A stretch of DNA of 64,000 nucleotides. Origin: Piper betle (lineage: Eukaryota > Streptophyta > Magnoliopsida > Piperales > Piperaceae). The notes beneath the pieces were generated by a model. That model saw nothing but the letters and a program-made list of their open reading frames with translations. It ran no database searches and had not been told where the DNA came from. The stretch is taken from assembly GCA_033002965.1 (NCBI GenBank), contig JAURVB010000159.1, forward strand, positions 124,001 to 188,000. Reading direction: 5' to 3'. Made by a program: the position numbers and the translations under genes. This document shows positions 1-12,956 of the stretch, in pieces (position 1 is the first letter of the stretch; the number at the start of each line of letters is the position of its first letter).

Positions 1-1262
1 ATCTGTATTAGGCTGTGAGACTAACATAATTTTCAGGGGAGACATTATATTTCACCCATCTTAAGGAAATTCCATCATCAAAATTTCTTCTCTATGACTA
101 AAGCTTTACATACCTTTACATTCCAATATGTAACCAGGTTCGCTCTAATATCATGTATAAATCCTAATTTTACAATTTGAAGGCGAATCGAAGTGTGATG
201 TTAAAATTTCGTATAGCTATTGATTTAACTATTATTATACAAACTTCATGGAAGTAGTTTTCAAAAACATAGGGTAGAACTACTCAATGACCAACTAAAA
301 TTATATATAACATAATCATACATATTGTGGTTAGAATACACAATGGCACCACGTGCAGTACAAATAATACAACGAAGCATACAACATGTTATAAACATAC
401 AAATGTACTAAAATCTTATCGATCGTAATATGCCCGCATCATACATAATCATACACATTTATAAGAATCTAATCGACGATAATATGTTCATATTGTATAT
501 AACTATATACATGTACCAGAATCTAGTCAACAATAACATACCCGCATTTGTAAATAAGATCATACAGAGAAGCACACATGCACATACATATAAATATTAG
601 CACATGGGCCAACATGATAAATCATGACCATTAAATCAAACTAGAAGTCTAATAATAACTTACATACACATAAATATAAGTATTGGCACATCGACCAACA
701 TTATAAACCACAGCCACTAAATCAAATAAAAAATCTTATAATAACTTAATATAAAAAATATATATGCTTTAAAGTATGGTTGATGTTGAATATATTAACG
801 TGCAACCAACTTCAATGAAAATTTTAACAAATTTCATAACCAACGATCATATTAAAAAAACTAAATAAAAGTAGTTATTTTATACAAATTTTCCTTTATG
901 GGTCGGAGAAGATGTGTTTATATACACATAGTTTAACATGCTTTTAGACTCATGTGTCTCTTATATGCAAAAGACTCTTACCATGTAAAAATCTGAGTTC
1001 TTTCCATCAAGTGATTTGAACTCGACAATCTGCTAAAGAAATACTACACTGTGTTTTTCTAGTTTTATTTAAATTCATAATAATTTCATAAAGATAAAAT
1101 AAATCTCTTACACATGATGCAAAGGACTCTTAGCATGTAAAAACCTGAGTTATTTCCCATCAAGTGATTTGAACTTCCGATTTATGAAAGTAATACTAAA
1201 ATGTGTTTTTTTATTTAAATTCAAAATAAGTTCAGAAAGATCAAACAAAACTCTTACATTGC
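1..1262. repeat. AT-rich spacer built of three local tandem duplications
   Basis: No gene is visible. Three separate direct duplications can be read. About 54 bp units start near 410, 464 and 518 and share a core like AATCTAATCGA. A roughly 80 bp unit occurs at 583-660 and again at 664-748, sharing CACTAAATCAAA-like text. A roughly 152 bp unit starts near 965 and again near 1117, sharing CAAGTGATTTGAACT. All copies are diverged, so the duplications are old. The element family, if any, was not identified. Confidence 0.6.
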
Positions 1263-3140
1263 CTCATACATCTCTCTTCACGACCATCTGTGTTCACCGT
1301 CCATTCGCCGTCGTTATTGTCTGAGTTGCCACATCATCGGAGTCACCAACTTCTATGCCGTATCATGAAGGGCATCTAGTGAGATGACATCTCCCTCAAA
1401 CTCATGTCGTCTCCTACCACAAGAAGCTCGCCACCTTGGTGAAGCAGTGATGGCTTCTTGGCTTCCACTTTGTCCAATCCCGCCGGGACAAACAAAATAA
1501 ACAGTTCAAAGGGAAGTCTTTTTTGCTATGATTATGATAATTTAGGTAAGCATTAATTCGTCTAGAATTAAAGCTTAATATTTTAAATGGAATGACAGCT
1601 AAAGTTGGATCACTCATCACTGCTTATTATTTTAAAGCTTATTATCCTGTTAAAAAAATCATAGTGGTAAAAATAAGTCAATTTTACTCGGCTTAATATA
1701 AAATTAAGTCAAAATATGGCACGATCGTTTTGGCTAAAAATCGAACCTTGAATTAGTCGACCTGGAGGCAAGGGATGGGGGCAGGCGGTTTGCTGGCAGA
1801 GATCTGGAGGGGATCTGACGATGGTGAAAGCGACTGGGTTAAAACGAGGGTAATTTAAGTAATAAAAATTGATTCGCCTCTTATTTAAATTAATAATAAT
1901 AAAATAGATCCTAAAAATATAAAATAAAAACTAATAAAATAAAATATAATTAATAATAGTCTAATAATCTATTATAAAATGATGCAAGGATAGAATAGAG
2001 GAAATTAATGACCGATTTTAACCAATTTAAATAAACTAATTTTTATCTAATTTTTTATAAATTAGTCCAATTCAACCATTCTCTTCCATTTCAATTCAAC
2101 CATTCTCTTCCATTTCAATTCAACATCCTACTTCAATTTTTCAAGACTATCTTCCACGTGCCACGGGTGGCTATATTCCACCTTAGAGAAGACCGCATGA
2201 GGCGATTTGTACTTGAAACAGTGGGATATCTGGATTGAAGAAAGGTGAGGTTGGTTGAGGGTAGTGAAATAAAAAAGTGGGCCGGGTGACGAGCTTAGCA
2301 GGTGGGCTTTCCTTATTACAATTCCGATAGTTGCACTCTTGGCCTAAAAATCATAAAACACAAAATGATTATACAAAACAAGCATGATTTTACTCTAAGT
2401 TCTATTTAAACTTGATAAAAATAGAATATCTAAACCTAAAACATTGAATTTCAAACTTATAAAAAATTAAAACTCCACATTGTTGCTCATGTATGACAGA
2501 ATGAAACTACCAACAGATCGATAAAAATGGAGAAATAAGTCGACCCACAATGTGGTTTTTGGATCCTTCAATTAATTTTAGCACAAGCTTGCAAAAGATT
2601 AATGATGCATGCGGTGATGCACATGTGAGCGACAAACAACTTAATCCGACATAATAATTTTAGATTGAAATTCTAGTAAGATTATATTAGGGAAGATTAA
2701 ATTCGGAGGTTTAAGATGCTTCATTCTTGAACAAAATAAGATGAGCTGTATTTAGTTGAGCCAGTCAGATCAATCAGACCACTGATTGACACACTGGACC
2801 TAACTCTCTTGCTATTGTTATTTATATATAAGTGAGATAAAAATGTTTTATATTATGCAAATGCAGTTTCATGGTCTATTTTAAAGTTTAGACGCATTAG
2901 AAAATTGTGATTATCATGTGCAGTTTGTCTTAATTCCGCTGAGGTGTGCGACAAAGACTTTTTATCACCAACTAATTGCTCCCACGTCCAAATCACTGAC
3001 ATGCGACCTCTTAATTTCTTAGTTGATGAAACTCATCTCTATCACACAAACAAAACAAATCTCACACAGGTGTACGTACCCTGGGTAGTAAAATAAAGTT
3101 AGAAACAAGAATTTGATTATTTTTTTATCATGAGTTGTAG
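1263..3140. other. Spacer, no gene recognised
   Basis: AT-rich sequence with a slightly GC-richer patch at 1270-1480 that has only a 68-codon open frame and no recognisable domain. A 19 bp direct duplication (CATTCTCTTCCATTTCAAT) lies at 2079-2120. I see nothing else to annotate. Confidence 0.5.
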
Positions 3141-3400
3141 GATAATTATCAGTGGCGGGAGAATAAGCATACCCAGAAATTTTTATTAATAATAAGATTG
3201 CCCTTAAATTAAAACAAAATTAACAAAATGGCCCGACCTGAGCTTACTCTGGCCATCTCGGGTAACCAGACCTAGCCGCTCTTAGGACTGGCTTAATTGG
3301 AAGGCGGCCACAAAGTTCTTAGGGGCATTTTAAAACAATTTATTAATTTCCCTTTTTTTTAGTAATTATGCTTGATCCTCCCATAAAAAAATTATTTCCA
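3141..3400. repeat. Inverted-repeat element, single copy of the 54-56 kb family
   Basis: The left end contains GGCGGGAGAATAAGCATA (about 3154-3171). The right end, read on the other strand, contains TGGGAGGATCAAGCATAAT (about 3367-3386). The ends are therefore imperfect inverted repeats flanking a GC-richer core with GGCCATCTCGGG and GGCGGCCAC. The same architecture recurs four times near 54.2-56.0 kb. There is no coding capacity. A non-autonomous DNA transposon is inferred. Confidence 0.45.
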
Positions 3401-4899
3401 TTTTATCCATGTTATATAAAACTAAGTTACGTGGTTGTTTAATCAATGTTTTGCTTCTTTACTTTCAACCCCGTATAGGATTAAAATTATACCTGAAAAC
3501 CCAAAAACAATGAATTCTTTCAGAATATTTGAGCTTAATCTACTTGTTTTTGGATTCAAAGGCCGAACGTAAGGCTTTTAACTTTAATTATATTAGCATG
3601 TATCTCCATTAGCATGTATCTATATCACCCAATTTCAAGTTTAGTATATGAATTACTTAGTTTTAAGGTTTAGGCCAACTAATATTTGTGATTTAGGGTC
3701 AAAATTTTATCAAACTCAATATGTTTTTTGCCTGATTTTCTCGAGCTCAAGCTTGTCATTTATCATGGAGCATTAGTGTTTGCAACCAATCTTTAAAAAA
3801 CAAAAACATATCATAGCGGATTTGGTTTTTATATGGCCTTGACAGCTTGTGTATAGATAATGCTCTCCTTCCCAAGCTTTTGACCTCCTACCTCCCCCAT
3901 TTTGTTTTTACTCCATCTCCTCTACCAACCGCTCGGAGAGTCCAAATTGCAAGTTGTCACCCCACCTCTTCCATTAATCTTAGGCTTAGCTATTAGTGGG
4001 ACAAATCCAATTATAATATTGTACTCTTTTGCTATTTTCTTAAAATCAATCTCTTTTTCAATACTTATTGATATAAGATCCACTAAAATAGTGAAAATAT
4101 AATTATAGATTTTAAATTTCGGTTAACTACTTTAAAAAGAGGATTTGACTTATCATATTGTTTTTAGATTGGGTTATTATAGTTATAAACCGGATTATAG
4201 CCTGAATGATAGAATTTTGTCAACTGGAGTCAATAAGATCTAAAAATTATATAGTCCACAAAGATTATGCCATGAGCTAGTTGAAGTCATTGGACACACC
4301 TATTTTGTGGTTCAATCTTTAGTTTCGTCACTTTTTTTTGAAAAAAAAAGATAATTAAAATAATTAAGCCAAGCTAAACTTAAGCTGACCTCTAACTCGA
4401 TTCAAATAAAGATGTAGCCAACTACAAAAAAACCATTCCTTATTTTCAAGCCCCTTATAATATTTTTTTATTAATTTTTATTATCCATGTTGAATTCAAA
4501 ACTAACTCGAGATTTGGGCCGTATTTTATCTAAATATAGATTCAAAATTAATAGCAACAAACTAAAAACTTTATCAATTTTAATTACTTAATTATGGATC
4601 AAAATGCTTTCACCCTGCATAATTCTATTTGAAACTGCCAAATATTTAAATATCAGATATCCAAATTCATCCGTTCATATTTAATTAAAGTTTAAATTCA
4701 GAAAAAATAAATACATAATCATACAAATTCTACTGTTTTTTTAATATTATCCTTGTATTAAACATCTATATAATGCTAATGTATAATACAAGATTTTTAG
4801 AATGAAAATAAAAGTATAATACAAGGTAGAATCCAAGCTTATTAGGTAAAGCCTGTACATCCTTGTCTGGTGGACAGTCTTCTTCATCCTCCCCTATTC
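3401..4899. other. Spacer upstream of the NHL gene
   Basis: AT-rich sequence with only short, uninformative open frames. The final stretch is expected to hold the promoter of the gene at 4968. I see no recognisable repeat or RNA gene. Confidence 0.5.
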
Positions 4900-4906
4900 T
4901 ATATAA
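4900..4906 (+). promoter_or_regulatory. TATA box of the NHL gene
   Basis: TATATAA lies 62 bases before the ATG at 4968, a normal plant spacing for a short 5' leader. It sits at the switch from AT-rich spacer to GC-rich coding sequence. Confidence 0.5.
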
Positions 4907-4967
4907 CTCCACCACCTCCCGCCCACTAGGAGCGCCACCGCCACCACCGCCGTCGCTGTCGGGAACA

Positions 4968-5733
4968 ATGGCGGACCGGGTCTTCCCCGCCGGAAAACCC
5001 CAGCCCCTCAACGGCAGCAACCCCCACTTTCCCCGCCACCAAGGGCCAGCTCTACAACGCCGCGCGCCCCGCCTACCGCCCCACCCCGAAGCCCCCCGCC
5101 GCCGCCGCAGTGGCTGCTGCCGGTGTTGCTGCTGGCTCACCCTCGCACTCCTCGCCCTCGTCCTCCTCGCCGCCGTCGCCGCCGCCGTCGTCTACCTCCT
5201 CTACCGCCCCCAGCGCCCCTCCTTCTCCGTCTCCGCCCTAAAGCTCTCGACTTTCAACCTCACCGGCGCCGGGAAGGTGACGGCTTCGGTCGATCTGGCC
5301 GTCGTCGCCCGCAACCCGAACAAAAAGGTGGAGTTTCTATACGAGCCCACCACCGTCGCCGTCTCCTCCGCCGGCGCCGATGTCGCCGACGGCTTGTTCC
5401 CGGCCTTCGCCCACGGGGCGAAGAACGTCACCACGCTCCGCACGGCGATCGCCAGCGGTGGCGCCCGGGCGGTCGACGCCGGCGCCGCGGCGGCGCTACG
5501 GTCCGGATCTGAGGAAGGGCGAGGTGCCGCTCACCGTCCGGCTGGAGACGAAGGTGCGGGTGAAGATGGGCGGGGTGAAGACGGAGAAGGTGGGGATCAA
5601 GGTCACCTGCGACGGCATCTCCGCCCCCGTCCCCGCCGGCAAGGGCAAGGCGGCGTCGGCGGCGGCCGTCGACGGTGACGGGACCAAGTGCAAGGTCAAG
5701 CTTCGGATCAAGCTCTGGAAATGGCAGCTCTGA
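4968..5733 (+). CDS. NDR1/HIN1-like (LEA-2) membrane protein, frameshifted
   Basis: Single-exon gene for a protein of about 254 residues of the NHL/LEA-2 family, single-pass plasma-membrane proteins linked to defence and abiotic stress. In order it has a Pro-rich cytosolic N-terminus (residues 1-45), a Cys-rich juxtamembrane patch (CCRCCC), one transmembrane helix rich in Ala/Leu/Val ending in VVYLLYRP, then a LEA-2 domain with the family pattern ARNPNKK. The tail after the break carries VRLETKVRVKMG and ends in KLWKWQL. The frame is broken at 5505-5506. TCC GGA TCT runs into a wrong frame, while removing one G restores the expected S-D-L-R-K continuation to the stop at 5731-5733. ATG 4968 is chosen because it is the first ATG after the TATA box. 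The third-position GC content is extreme. The family is certain; whether the frameshift is real is not. Confidence 0.85.
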
Positions 5734-8440
5734 TTAATACTATAATAATCTTTGGTTTGTCTTTTTTAATTTTAATTTTTGTTCTTAAACAACCAATTTG
5801 TTATCTTAATGTTGTCATTGTTTATATACATTTAGATATATAGTTTAGAGAGCTTGCTTACCATTTATAAGATTGATGATTATCTTGTAAGCTTTTTTTT
5901 GTTTGATCTTATATGTTGTTATGTATTTTGTTTCTATAATTTTGTTTTTGCTTTGTTGGTAAAGATATTGTATCATTTTGGTTTGATGGATATTGTCAAT
6001 TTGATTATCAAAATATTATACTGCATTCCCAACCGAGTTCTTATACCTGCACGTTATGGTGCATGTTTTGGGTCAGGTTTGAGTTATTTGTAATTGCATG
6101 GATCTTACGCAAATATCGTTAGGGAGGGAGTAAATGAGGCATGATTATGAGCTGATTTGTATGGAATTTAGAAGTTTTGAGCATTATTATGATTAGATTA
6201 AGAAACATTTGCAGGGAGTTGAGTTGATTGGTTTTTGTTTGCGACAAGTGAGAGAAGGTGTCGGTGGGGAAGATTGGGAGGGGAAGCTTCTTCCATGGGG
6301 ACCATCTCTTTTGTATGAGCTTTCATTTTTTTAACGTGGGTGGCTCTTCTTCTTTCTTTGTACATCAGTGTATGTGCCCACCATCTGGAATGCAGGCACC
6401 ACCACAATCCATTCGCTTATGCTGACGGAACACCTTGCAATTGCAATGAATGAGCATGTTGTAGGCATGGAATTCGGGCTACGATGGGAGGTTGTGGATG
6501 CTTAGATGATTGATAGTTGTGTTGTGCATCACGGAAATCTTGGCCATATAATAAAATCACATCTTGGACGTGACGTCCTTTACCCTGTTCACTCTGTTTT
6601 CCTGTATTTGCCGGAGCTAATATTTCACTTGGATTTACTCTTGTGGATAACAAAGGAGAGCAAAAGGAAGGGGCTGCTCCAAAAAATTTAAAAAAACATT
6701 GATGACTTGATTAATGAATTTTGGTATTTTGCCTTGTTGGTAATAGTAATTTGTAATTTTCTCGGTTCCATTTTTCATTTAGAAGACGAATAAAACTCAT
6801 TCAATTGATGTCTGGGTTGTATGACGATGGGATTATAGTATTCATGTTATCCAATTTGTTGTTCCCTCGAGTTGACTTGTGAAGTTCATGTGCAGAGACA
6901 GCTCTAAAAGACTAAAGCTTTCTCATTTGAAGATATCTCATTGTTTGTCGGCCTCATGAGAGAATCAATAATTTGACGTTTGCTTAAACAAATGCTCTAC
7001 AAATTAAATAACCGCCTTTATTTTGCTATTTATTTTCGTTATTTACCATAACCATTAATTATTTATTTAATGGTTTAAATTGAGAATTTATGGTGAGTAA
7101 TTATGGTGAGTTCTATAAATAACTATATAATGTGAACCACTAGGTAAAAAATTAAGAAGTTTACAAAATTTTCATTTTAAAAAGGGTTTACACTTTATCA
7201 TTTTCGTCTGTTCTTCACAACAATAATTAAAAGGCGTATTTATTTGTTAAATTCATGTCTAGAATGACCAATGATGAACTAAGTGGAAGGTTTTGATGTG
7301 ATGAACAAATTTTCCAATCCAAATTTACAAACATGTAGTTAGTAAAAGTCATTACATACTTGCATCTCTAAATAAGTGTATCATTTACTTATAGTGAGGA
7401 AACTTTCTTTTAAAAAAAAATTACATGGAGAAATGTAGAATAGATAAAGCCAAAATGTCTTATGAAAAACACGATGTTGTCTGCCATGGGAAAGACTAAT
7501 CTACAATATTTGTGCTTACTTGCATTTAACAACATCAATATAGTGCCACAGTGAATTATTTTTTGGGTCTAGAGCTACCGCTTTTATACTTGTATGAAAT
7601 CAAAAAGTTTCAGAAAAGACGCAAATGATTTGGAGAACCACACCAAACGATGCAGACTGGTGATGGCAACTCCAGAACGAATCAAAGCTTTGTGCACTCC
7701 ACTCGTCTTTCCAATAGATTTAAGCAATGACGGCGTTGTAGTTGCAGGTAATCTGTCTACAAATTCCCAAATAAAGATTTACATGATGGAGGCCCCTTAA
7801 TGCATGCAAATTCCTCTTTTAACTCTCATTACTGTTCAAACCTGAACTCAAGATGAAGCATTAATCGACAACACCACATTCCCCAAAACCAGATATTTGA
7901 TCCTAAGCTTCATACTTTGAAGTCCGCATTGGTTTGTGGAGGCCTACCATTTCTCAATTTGATTGAAAATGTTGACTCCAGAACACTAGACTTCAGAAGA
8001 TAGAACGGATTGTGTCAATAGCCAATGAAGGTAGATAGATCCAACCACATACCCCCGCCAAACAGATTTTGATACCAAACACCACAAATTTAACATGAAA
8101 AAACAAATAAAGTGCTTGTGCAACTGCTCTACCCCACGCTAGCATGGATCATCAGACAACATGAAAACAGAGCAAGCAGCAGCAGCTACATCTAACTTTT
8201 CACCAAAGTTTCAAGGAGGAACCGAGTGATCTAGTATAATATTACAACAAATGGATATGGGTTTATCAAAGCCACCAGCATCTCATTTCTAACTAATCGA
8301 CGTTTGAGAAAACCCAACTACTGAACTTGCTTCTGGAATAAAATGATTTTAGTTTTTCTAGCAAGTACGATTGCAGACATTCTCATCATAACCTCCAACT
8401 CTACCTAAGCTTCGGTACAGAACTTCAGCCATTAATTTAT
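5734..8440. other. Spacer between NHL and FVE genes
   Basis: The first 350 bases are T-rich and probably include the NHL 3' UTR. A GC-richer patch at 6230-6680 has short open frames on both strands (up to 78 codons) with no motif I recognise and could be an eroded element. The part next to 8440 should include the 3' UTR of the FVE gene, which reads leftward. No RNA gene is visible. Confidence 0.5.
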
Positions 8441-11400
8441 TTATGATTTTGGAGCGCAAGTCAGTATATGTGCTTTGAACTTTTCAAGCTCAGCTAGAAC
8501 TTCATCCTCTGGACGGTAAATCAAGTCGCTCATTCGCCAAATCTACAAACAATGTCATCAACAAATTTTAAAAAGTGTCACTATAACAATAGAAACAGCT
8601 ATAAAATCAAATTGAAACACTATTTTTGCTCGAGTATTTTAGAAAAATTTTCTTATCCTACAATGGCACAAATGCATCAACAGCGATTGGCATTAATCAC
8701 TTTTATAGTTATCAACAAATATGTTTCATCATGAATGACTTAGCTAATATGAGAACTGAATCATTCAGGTTAAGCATTTCCAGGCAGCACTTTGTCATGC
8801 AACGCTTACATAGAGATGGACTAGCCAATCAATCAATTGGATAACTTGCCTGCAAAGTTCCACCACCACCGGTGCTCTCACAATCATCAGATACACTAAC
8901 AATAGTCCATGGATCAGACGCATTCCAATGGAAGTCAACAACCTTATCCCTGTCAATTTCAAAAAGCTAAGAACCAAATAGGGACATGAAAACAAAAAAC
9001 GTAGAGCCTAACTAGGAATATATGAGAGAATTGTTAGAAATTATGAAAAATAACTAAGCCTCGAAAAGATGAAAAGAAGATTAGATGCACAAGTATAACA
9101 AAAGAATATAGCACCATACCGATGACCAGCATGTTGGAAGAACAACCCTGGAGGAGAGTTTGAACTCCTAGAGCTAGACCTTTCTTTCTTTTTATCAATC
9201 TGAAAAAAAAATTAACAAATTAGATTCGAAAGTGTGGAAACATGAACCATGCATTTTAACCAAAAAAAGTGCAGAAACAGGCTCAAAGTACCTTCTCATA
9301 ATCCCAGATATTAAGAAATCCATCCTCTGCAGAACTTCCAAATACAGACGCTTTGTCTGGAGACCACTGGATGATAAAAAGGAACAATCAGATGAAACTA
9401 CAAAATAAAGTGTGTCTGGCCGACAAAAATTGTGTTAGCTTCCTACTTGCACACATAGTACAGCAGCCTTGTGACCTTCAAACTTGTGTACTGGATGTCC
9501 AATGCCATTAGATGTGAGATTGCGACGATCAAACATCCGCACCGATGAATCAGCAGATCTATACATTTGGTATAAAGAACTAAATTTAGTATGGATATAG
9601 GTTATGATAAAAAAGAAGATCCAGAAAGAAGCTTCCGCATTACCCAGTCAAAATAAGATTTTCATCATGGGGATTCCAATCCACACAATGCAAGTCAGCA
9701 TTATGTGCTTTCTCAACCTGGGGACCACAAAGGAGAAAAGTAGTCAAACTATCTTATGAACACCTCGTGAGATGACAAGTCTACAAAATAGTCTAATGTT
9801 ATTAAAGTTCAAATCCTCTATAAATGAGACAACCCAGTTAATATTTTCTGACATAATTATGAGATGAGGCTGCGAGACATTTTGTTGTCATTCCCCATAA
9901 ATAATATTCTATATGCAAAAGAACCAACACAGACGTTCTTGTCATGCCAGGCTGCCTTCACGAAAAATATGAGATGACATATGTAGCACAACTTAACTAA
10001 CAAATGAAGAATACAATTTACAAAAATGAGTTGTGAGAGGCTCCAAATCATTGATAAGAGCAATAACAATTTATATTACATCAGGTTAACAGGATAGTAC
10101 CTTTATTGAAGGCGAGTTTCCAGTGCGGGCATCCCAAAGTATCAAACAAGAATCATCACCCACGCTGCAGAATTCCTGGGGACTTTGAAAGACATTTAAA
10201 TGAAAAGTTAGACACATCTGGGAAGCATGCCACAAGAGATAGAGAACCAATTCCACAAAACAATTACTTAGAAAACACAAAAAAATACAAGAACCTAATC
10301 ATAGCCAATTTCAAGCAATTTATCCTTTAATCAAAGCAGTGCAATGTATACCTTGAAGGAGAAAAAGTTACATCTTCAACAGTATCCTCATGGCCTTCAA
10401 ATATGCCTCGAGGCCCTACGCTGGAGCTATCACTAGATTTATCAGACTTTGCTGTTTGTTTAATTATGGAACCACCTGTTGTTGACTTTGAAGCAGAGGC
10501 ATCGGACGAAGCACCAGAAATGTGATCATGTATACTCCACAACACGACCAGTTTGTCTTTTCCTGCCATCCAAAATTTCATATGGTCGAAAATTGGTATG
10601 GACCTAAAAATAAGTCAAAATTTTAAACTGGGAAGGCCTTTCACCAGCACTATGACAGCATCTCCAACAATTGGAACCAAAAGAGTCAATCCTTTTCACC
10701 AAGTTTCATAATTACTTTCCGATCAATCCAAACCATATGATTTTTCATAAAAAGGCCACTAAAGAAAATTCTTTAGACACAACTTAGAGAAAGAAAAACA
10801 TAAGAAATATTTGGCCCCAGAAAGCACATAATGTTTATTAGGGCACATGGAGAGAACAGAAAACTCTTTAAGCACTTCTTGGAGAAAAAAACCATAAGGA
10901 ACTTTACCTCCAGAAAGAACATATGCTTCAGTGGGGCACATGGAGAGAGCAAACTCTGCATTGTCTCGATGACCAGTCAAAGTCTGGAAAATAGTATCCA
11001 ATTGGACATGAAAATAATATACAAGAACAAAAGGCGGCAAGAAAAAGGTTCCGAGACCAATTATTAAACAAACAAACTTGTAAAAAGAGAATTTTGAGGA
11101 CTCAATTGTCTCTACCAACTAAACCAGGTCAGATGGAGCTAATCCACTAACTAAAAACAATACAATAAAATTCAATAAATAACTGAAACAAATATAAAGT
11201 TTCTGAATGGCGTGCAAAAATCATCATAAGAGGCAGACTAGAAAAGAAATCTCCCACATGGAACAGAAAACTAACCAAATCTGGACGGGAGTCTGCTGCT
11301 CCAAGAACAGCATGTCGATTTGGTTGTGCTTCAACATCCCAAATGAGAACCTATAAAGGCATTGAAATGTAAAGTTGACAAGCATCAAAACTCAAAGATG

Positions 11401-12914
11401 ATTTGCATAAAAATCTTGCTTTCTCTGAATAATTACATCCGGACTATCTGTATGTGTGGCGACAATCCTGCTGTTTTGAGGCAATTCTCTGATTCTGTTA
11501 ACCTGAAATGCAAGCGTAAGCATTGTTTGTAAAACCTTCCAATTCAGCATGAGAAGCATTTCTATAGTTGCATAATCATAGAAGCCTTCAAATGCATTGC
11601 CCAGCAATCCAAGTAAAAACCACCAGATCAACAATAACTAGAGCAATAAGCATGTGATGTACTACTACATTCTAGCTTCATAGATGTTGGCATGCAAAAT
11701 ATCTGCTCCACTGAACATGAAGGTCATACTAACATAAAAAAGAAGTGACGCATGGAAGCAATATTTTCCTCCAAGTAAAAAATTAAGACAAACACATAAC
11801 ATGGCACAAAACAATGCACCAACTTGAAAAAAGAAAAGAAAAGAAAAGACTAACTTCTTACCTCACCAGGATGGATGATAGTTTTGAACTTTTTCACAAA
11901 AGGGGAACGTGCTTCTTCATTAAACTGCAATGTTAACAGAAAAAATAACATAAAACTATGGGCAGAGATCAACGGCATCTGCAACACTAAAAATACTACA
12001 AAGGAGCTAAAAGCCACCGACCTGTGATATGTGTTCTGCGGCAGCCACTCTGGGTTTCACAATTTCACAGTTCGCTATTACGAGAGTGTTAGGCACACTA
12101 CCATCTGTCTGCCAGCACAAAAGAAAAAAACAAACACACACACACACACACACACAATTAGTTACAGAGAACGCAAAAAAACTGCTAATGCACTAAAAAG
12201 TTACGATCTGAATGAGTGTCAACACCATAACAAAGGCCAAAAATGGAGAATTTTTTCAAGAACACAAATCGATTCAAGTACAAACAAAAAAGACATACAC
12301 TAATCAAATCTCAACAACTTCAACAAATAGGACGATAATCATAGATATGAGAGAGAGATACATTTCCACAAATTTCACCATTATCAACAACACTTAACCT
12401 GTTCAGAAAGGTATAGTCGTTGCCGGTTTTTGTAGGTAGCTTGCTCTAGCTGAGGCCCCCATCTGCATCCACAGTTTCCATCCACGAAGCATATAAGTTA
12501 ACAAAGAAAAAAGTCCAAAAAAATTGATCAAGAGACTACCCATCCCATTTTGCAACCAAAACAGCACACAACACAAAAAGAAGCTCCTCACAACTCAATC
12601 TTCATACCAAAAACACCAAAATGCAGCCCAAATCCCCATCTGAAACGCCTCAAAACATATAAAAAACCAATCTTTCGCGACAACAACCCCCGCCGCAGCC
12701 CAAAACCACAAAAGGAAAACCTTTTTCGATCCCACAACAACAACAAAACCTAGCATCAGAAAAAAAAAGGGAAGAAGAGGTGGTACCGGCAAGAGAGGGA
12801 GGGCCAGACGAGATTGTGGTTGGCGAACCAGTCGTAGAGGACGGGTACGAGCGACTTCCACTGCGTGTACCTCTCGTCCACCGACGGCTGCCCCGCCGTC
12901 CCCCGCTCCCTCAT
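8441..12914 (-). CDS. FVE: FVE/MSI4-type WD40 histone-binding protein
   Basis: Fifteen coding exons give an intact 464-residue protein. Exons are 12787-12914, 12399-12462, 12022-12108, 11862-11924, 11437-11502, 11276-11350, 10908-10983, 10352-10562, 10101-10182, 9644-9717, 9447-9558, 9292-9366, 9120-9199, 8850-8949 and 8441-8542; phases agree throughout. The product matches plant MSI4/FVE, an RbAp46/48-type subunit of histone deacetylase and chromatin complexes in the autonomous flowering pathway and cold response. An N-terminal histone H4-binding segment (YDWFANHNLVWPSLSC, residues 27-42) precedes WD repeats with VLIWDVEAQPNRH, LILWDARTG and LNIWDYEK. Exon 8 encodes a Ser/Thr-rich loop, and the C-terminus is IWRMSDLIYRPEDE... 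ending in a short helix. The start is the first ATG after an in-frame TAG at 12954-12956; the N-terminus is shorter than in Arabidopsis. The last intron uses a GC donor. Confidence 0.95.
8543..8849 (-). other. GC-AG intron of the FVE gene
   Basis: Intron 14 starts with GCAAGT after CAG and ends in TGTAG, so its 5' site is GC rather than GT. The reading frame requires this: exon 14 ends in Thr-Leu-Gln and exon 15 starts Ile-Trp-Arg, exactly as in the family. The exon side and positions 3-6 fit the strong consensus that GC donors need to pair with U1. Confidence 0.85.
12134..12156. repeat. (CA)11 microsatellite in an FVE intron
   Basis: An uninterrupted CA run lies between FVE exons 2 and 3, about 25 bases from the acceptor of exon 3. 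Length variation here could serve as a marker. Confidence 0.9.
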
Positions 12915-12956
12915 GCCTTCCGCCGACTGGGTTCTCCTCCGCCGCTTCTGCAGCTA

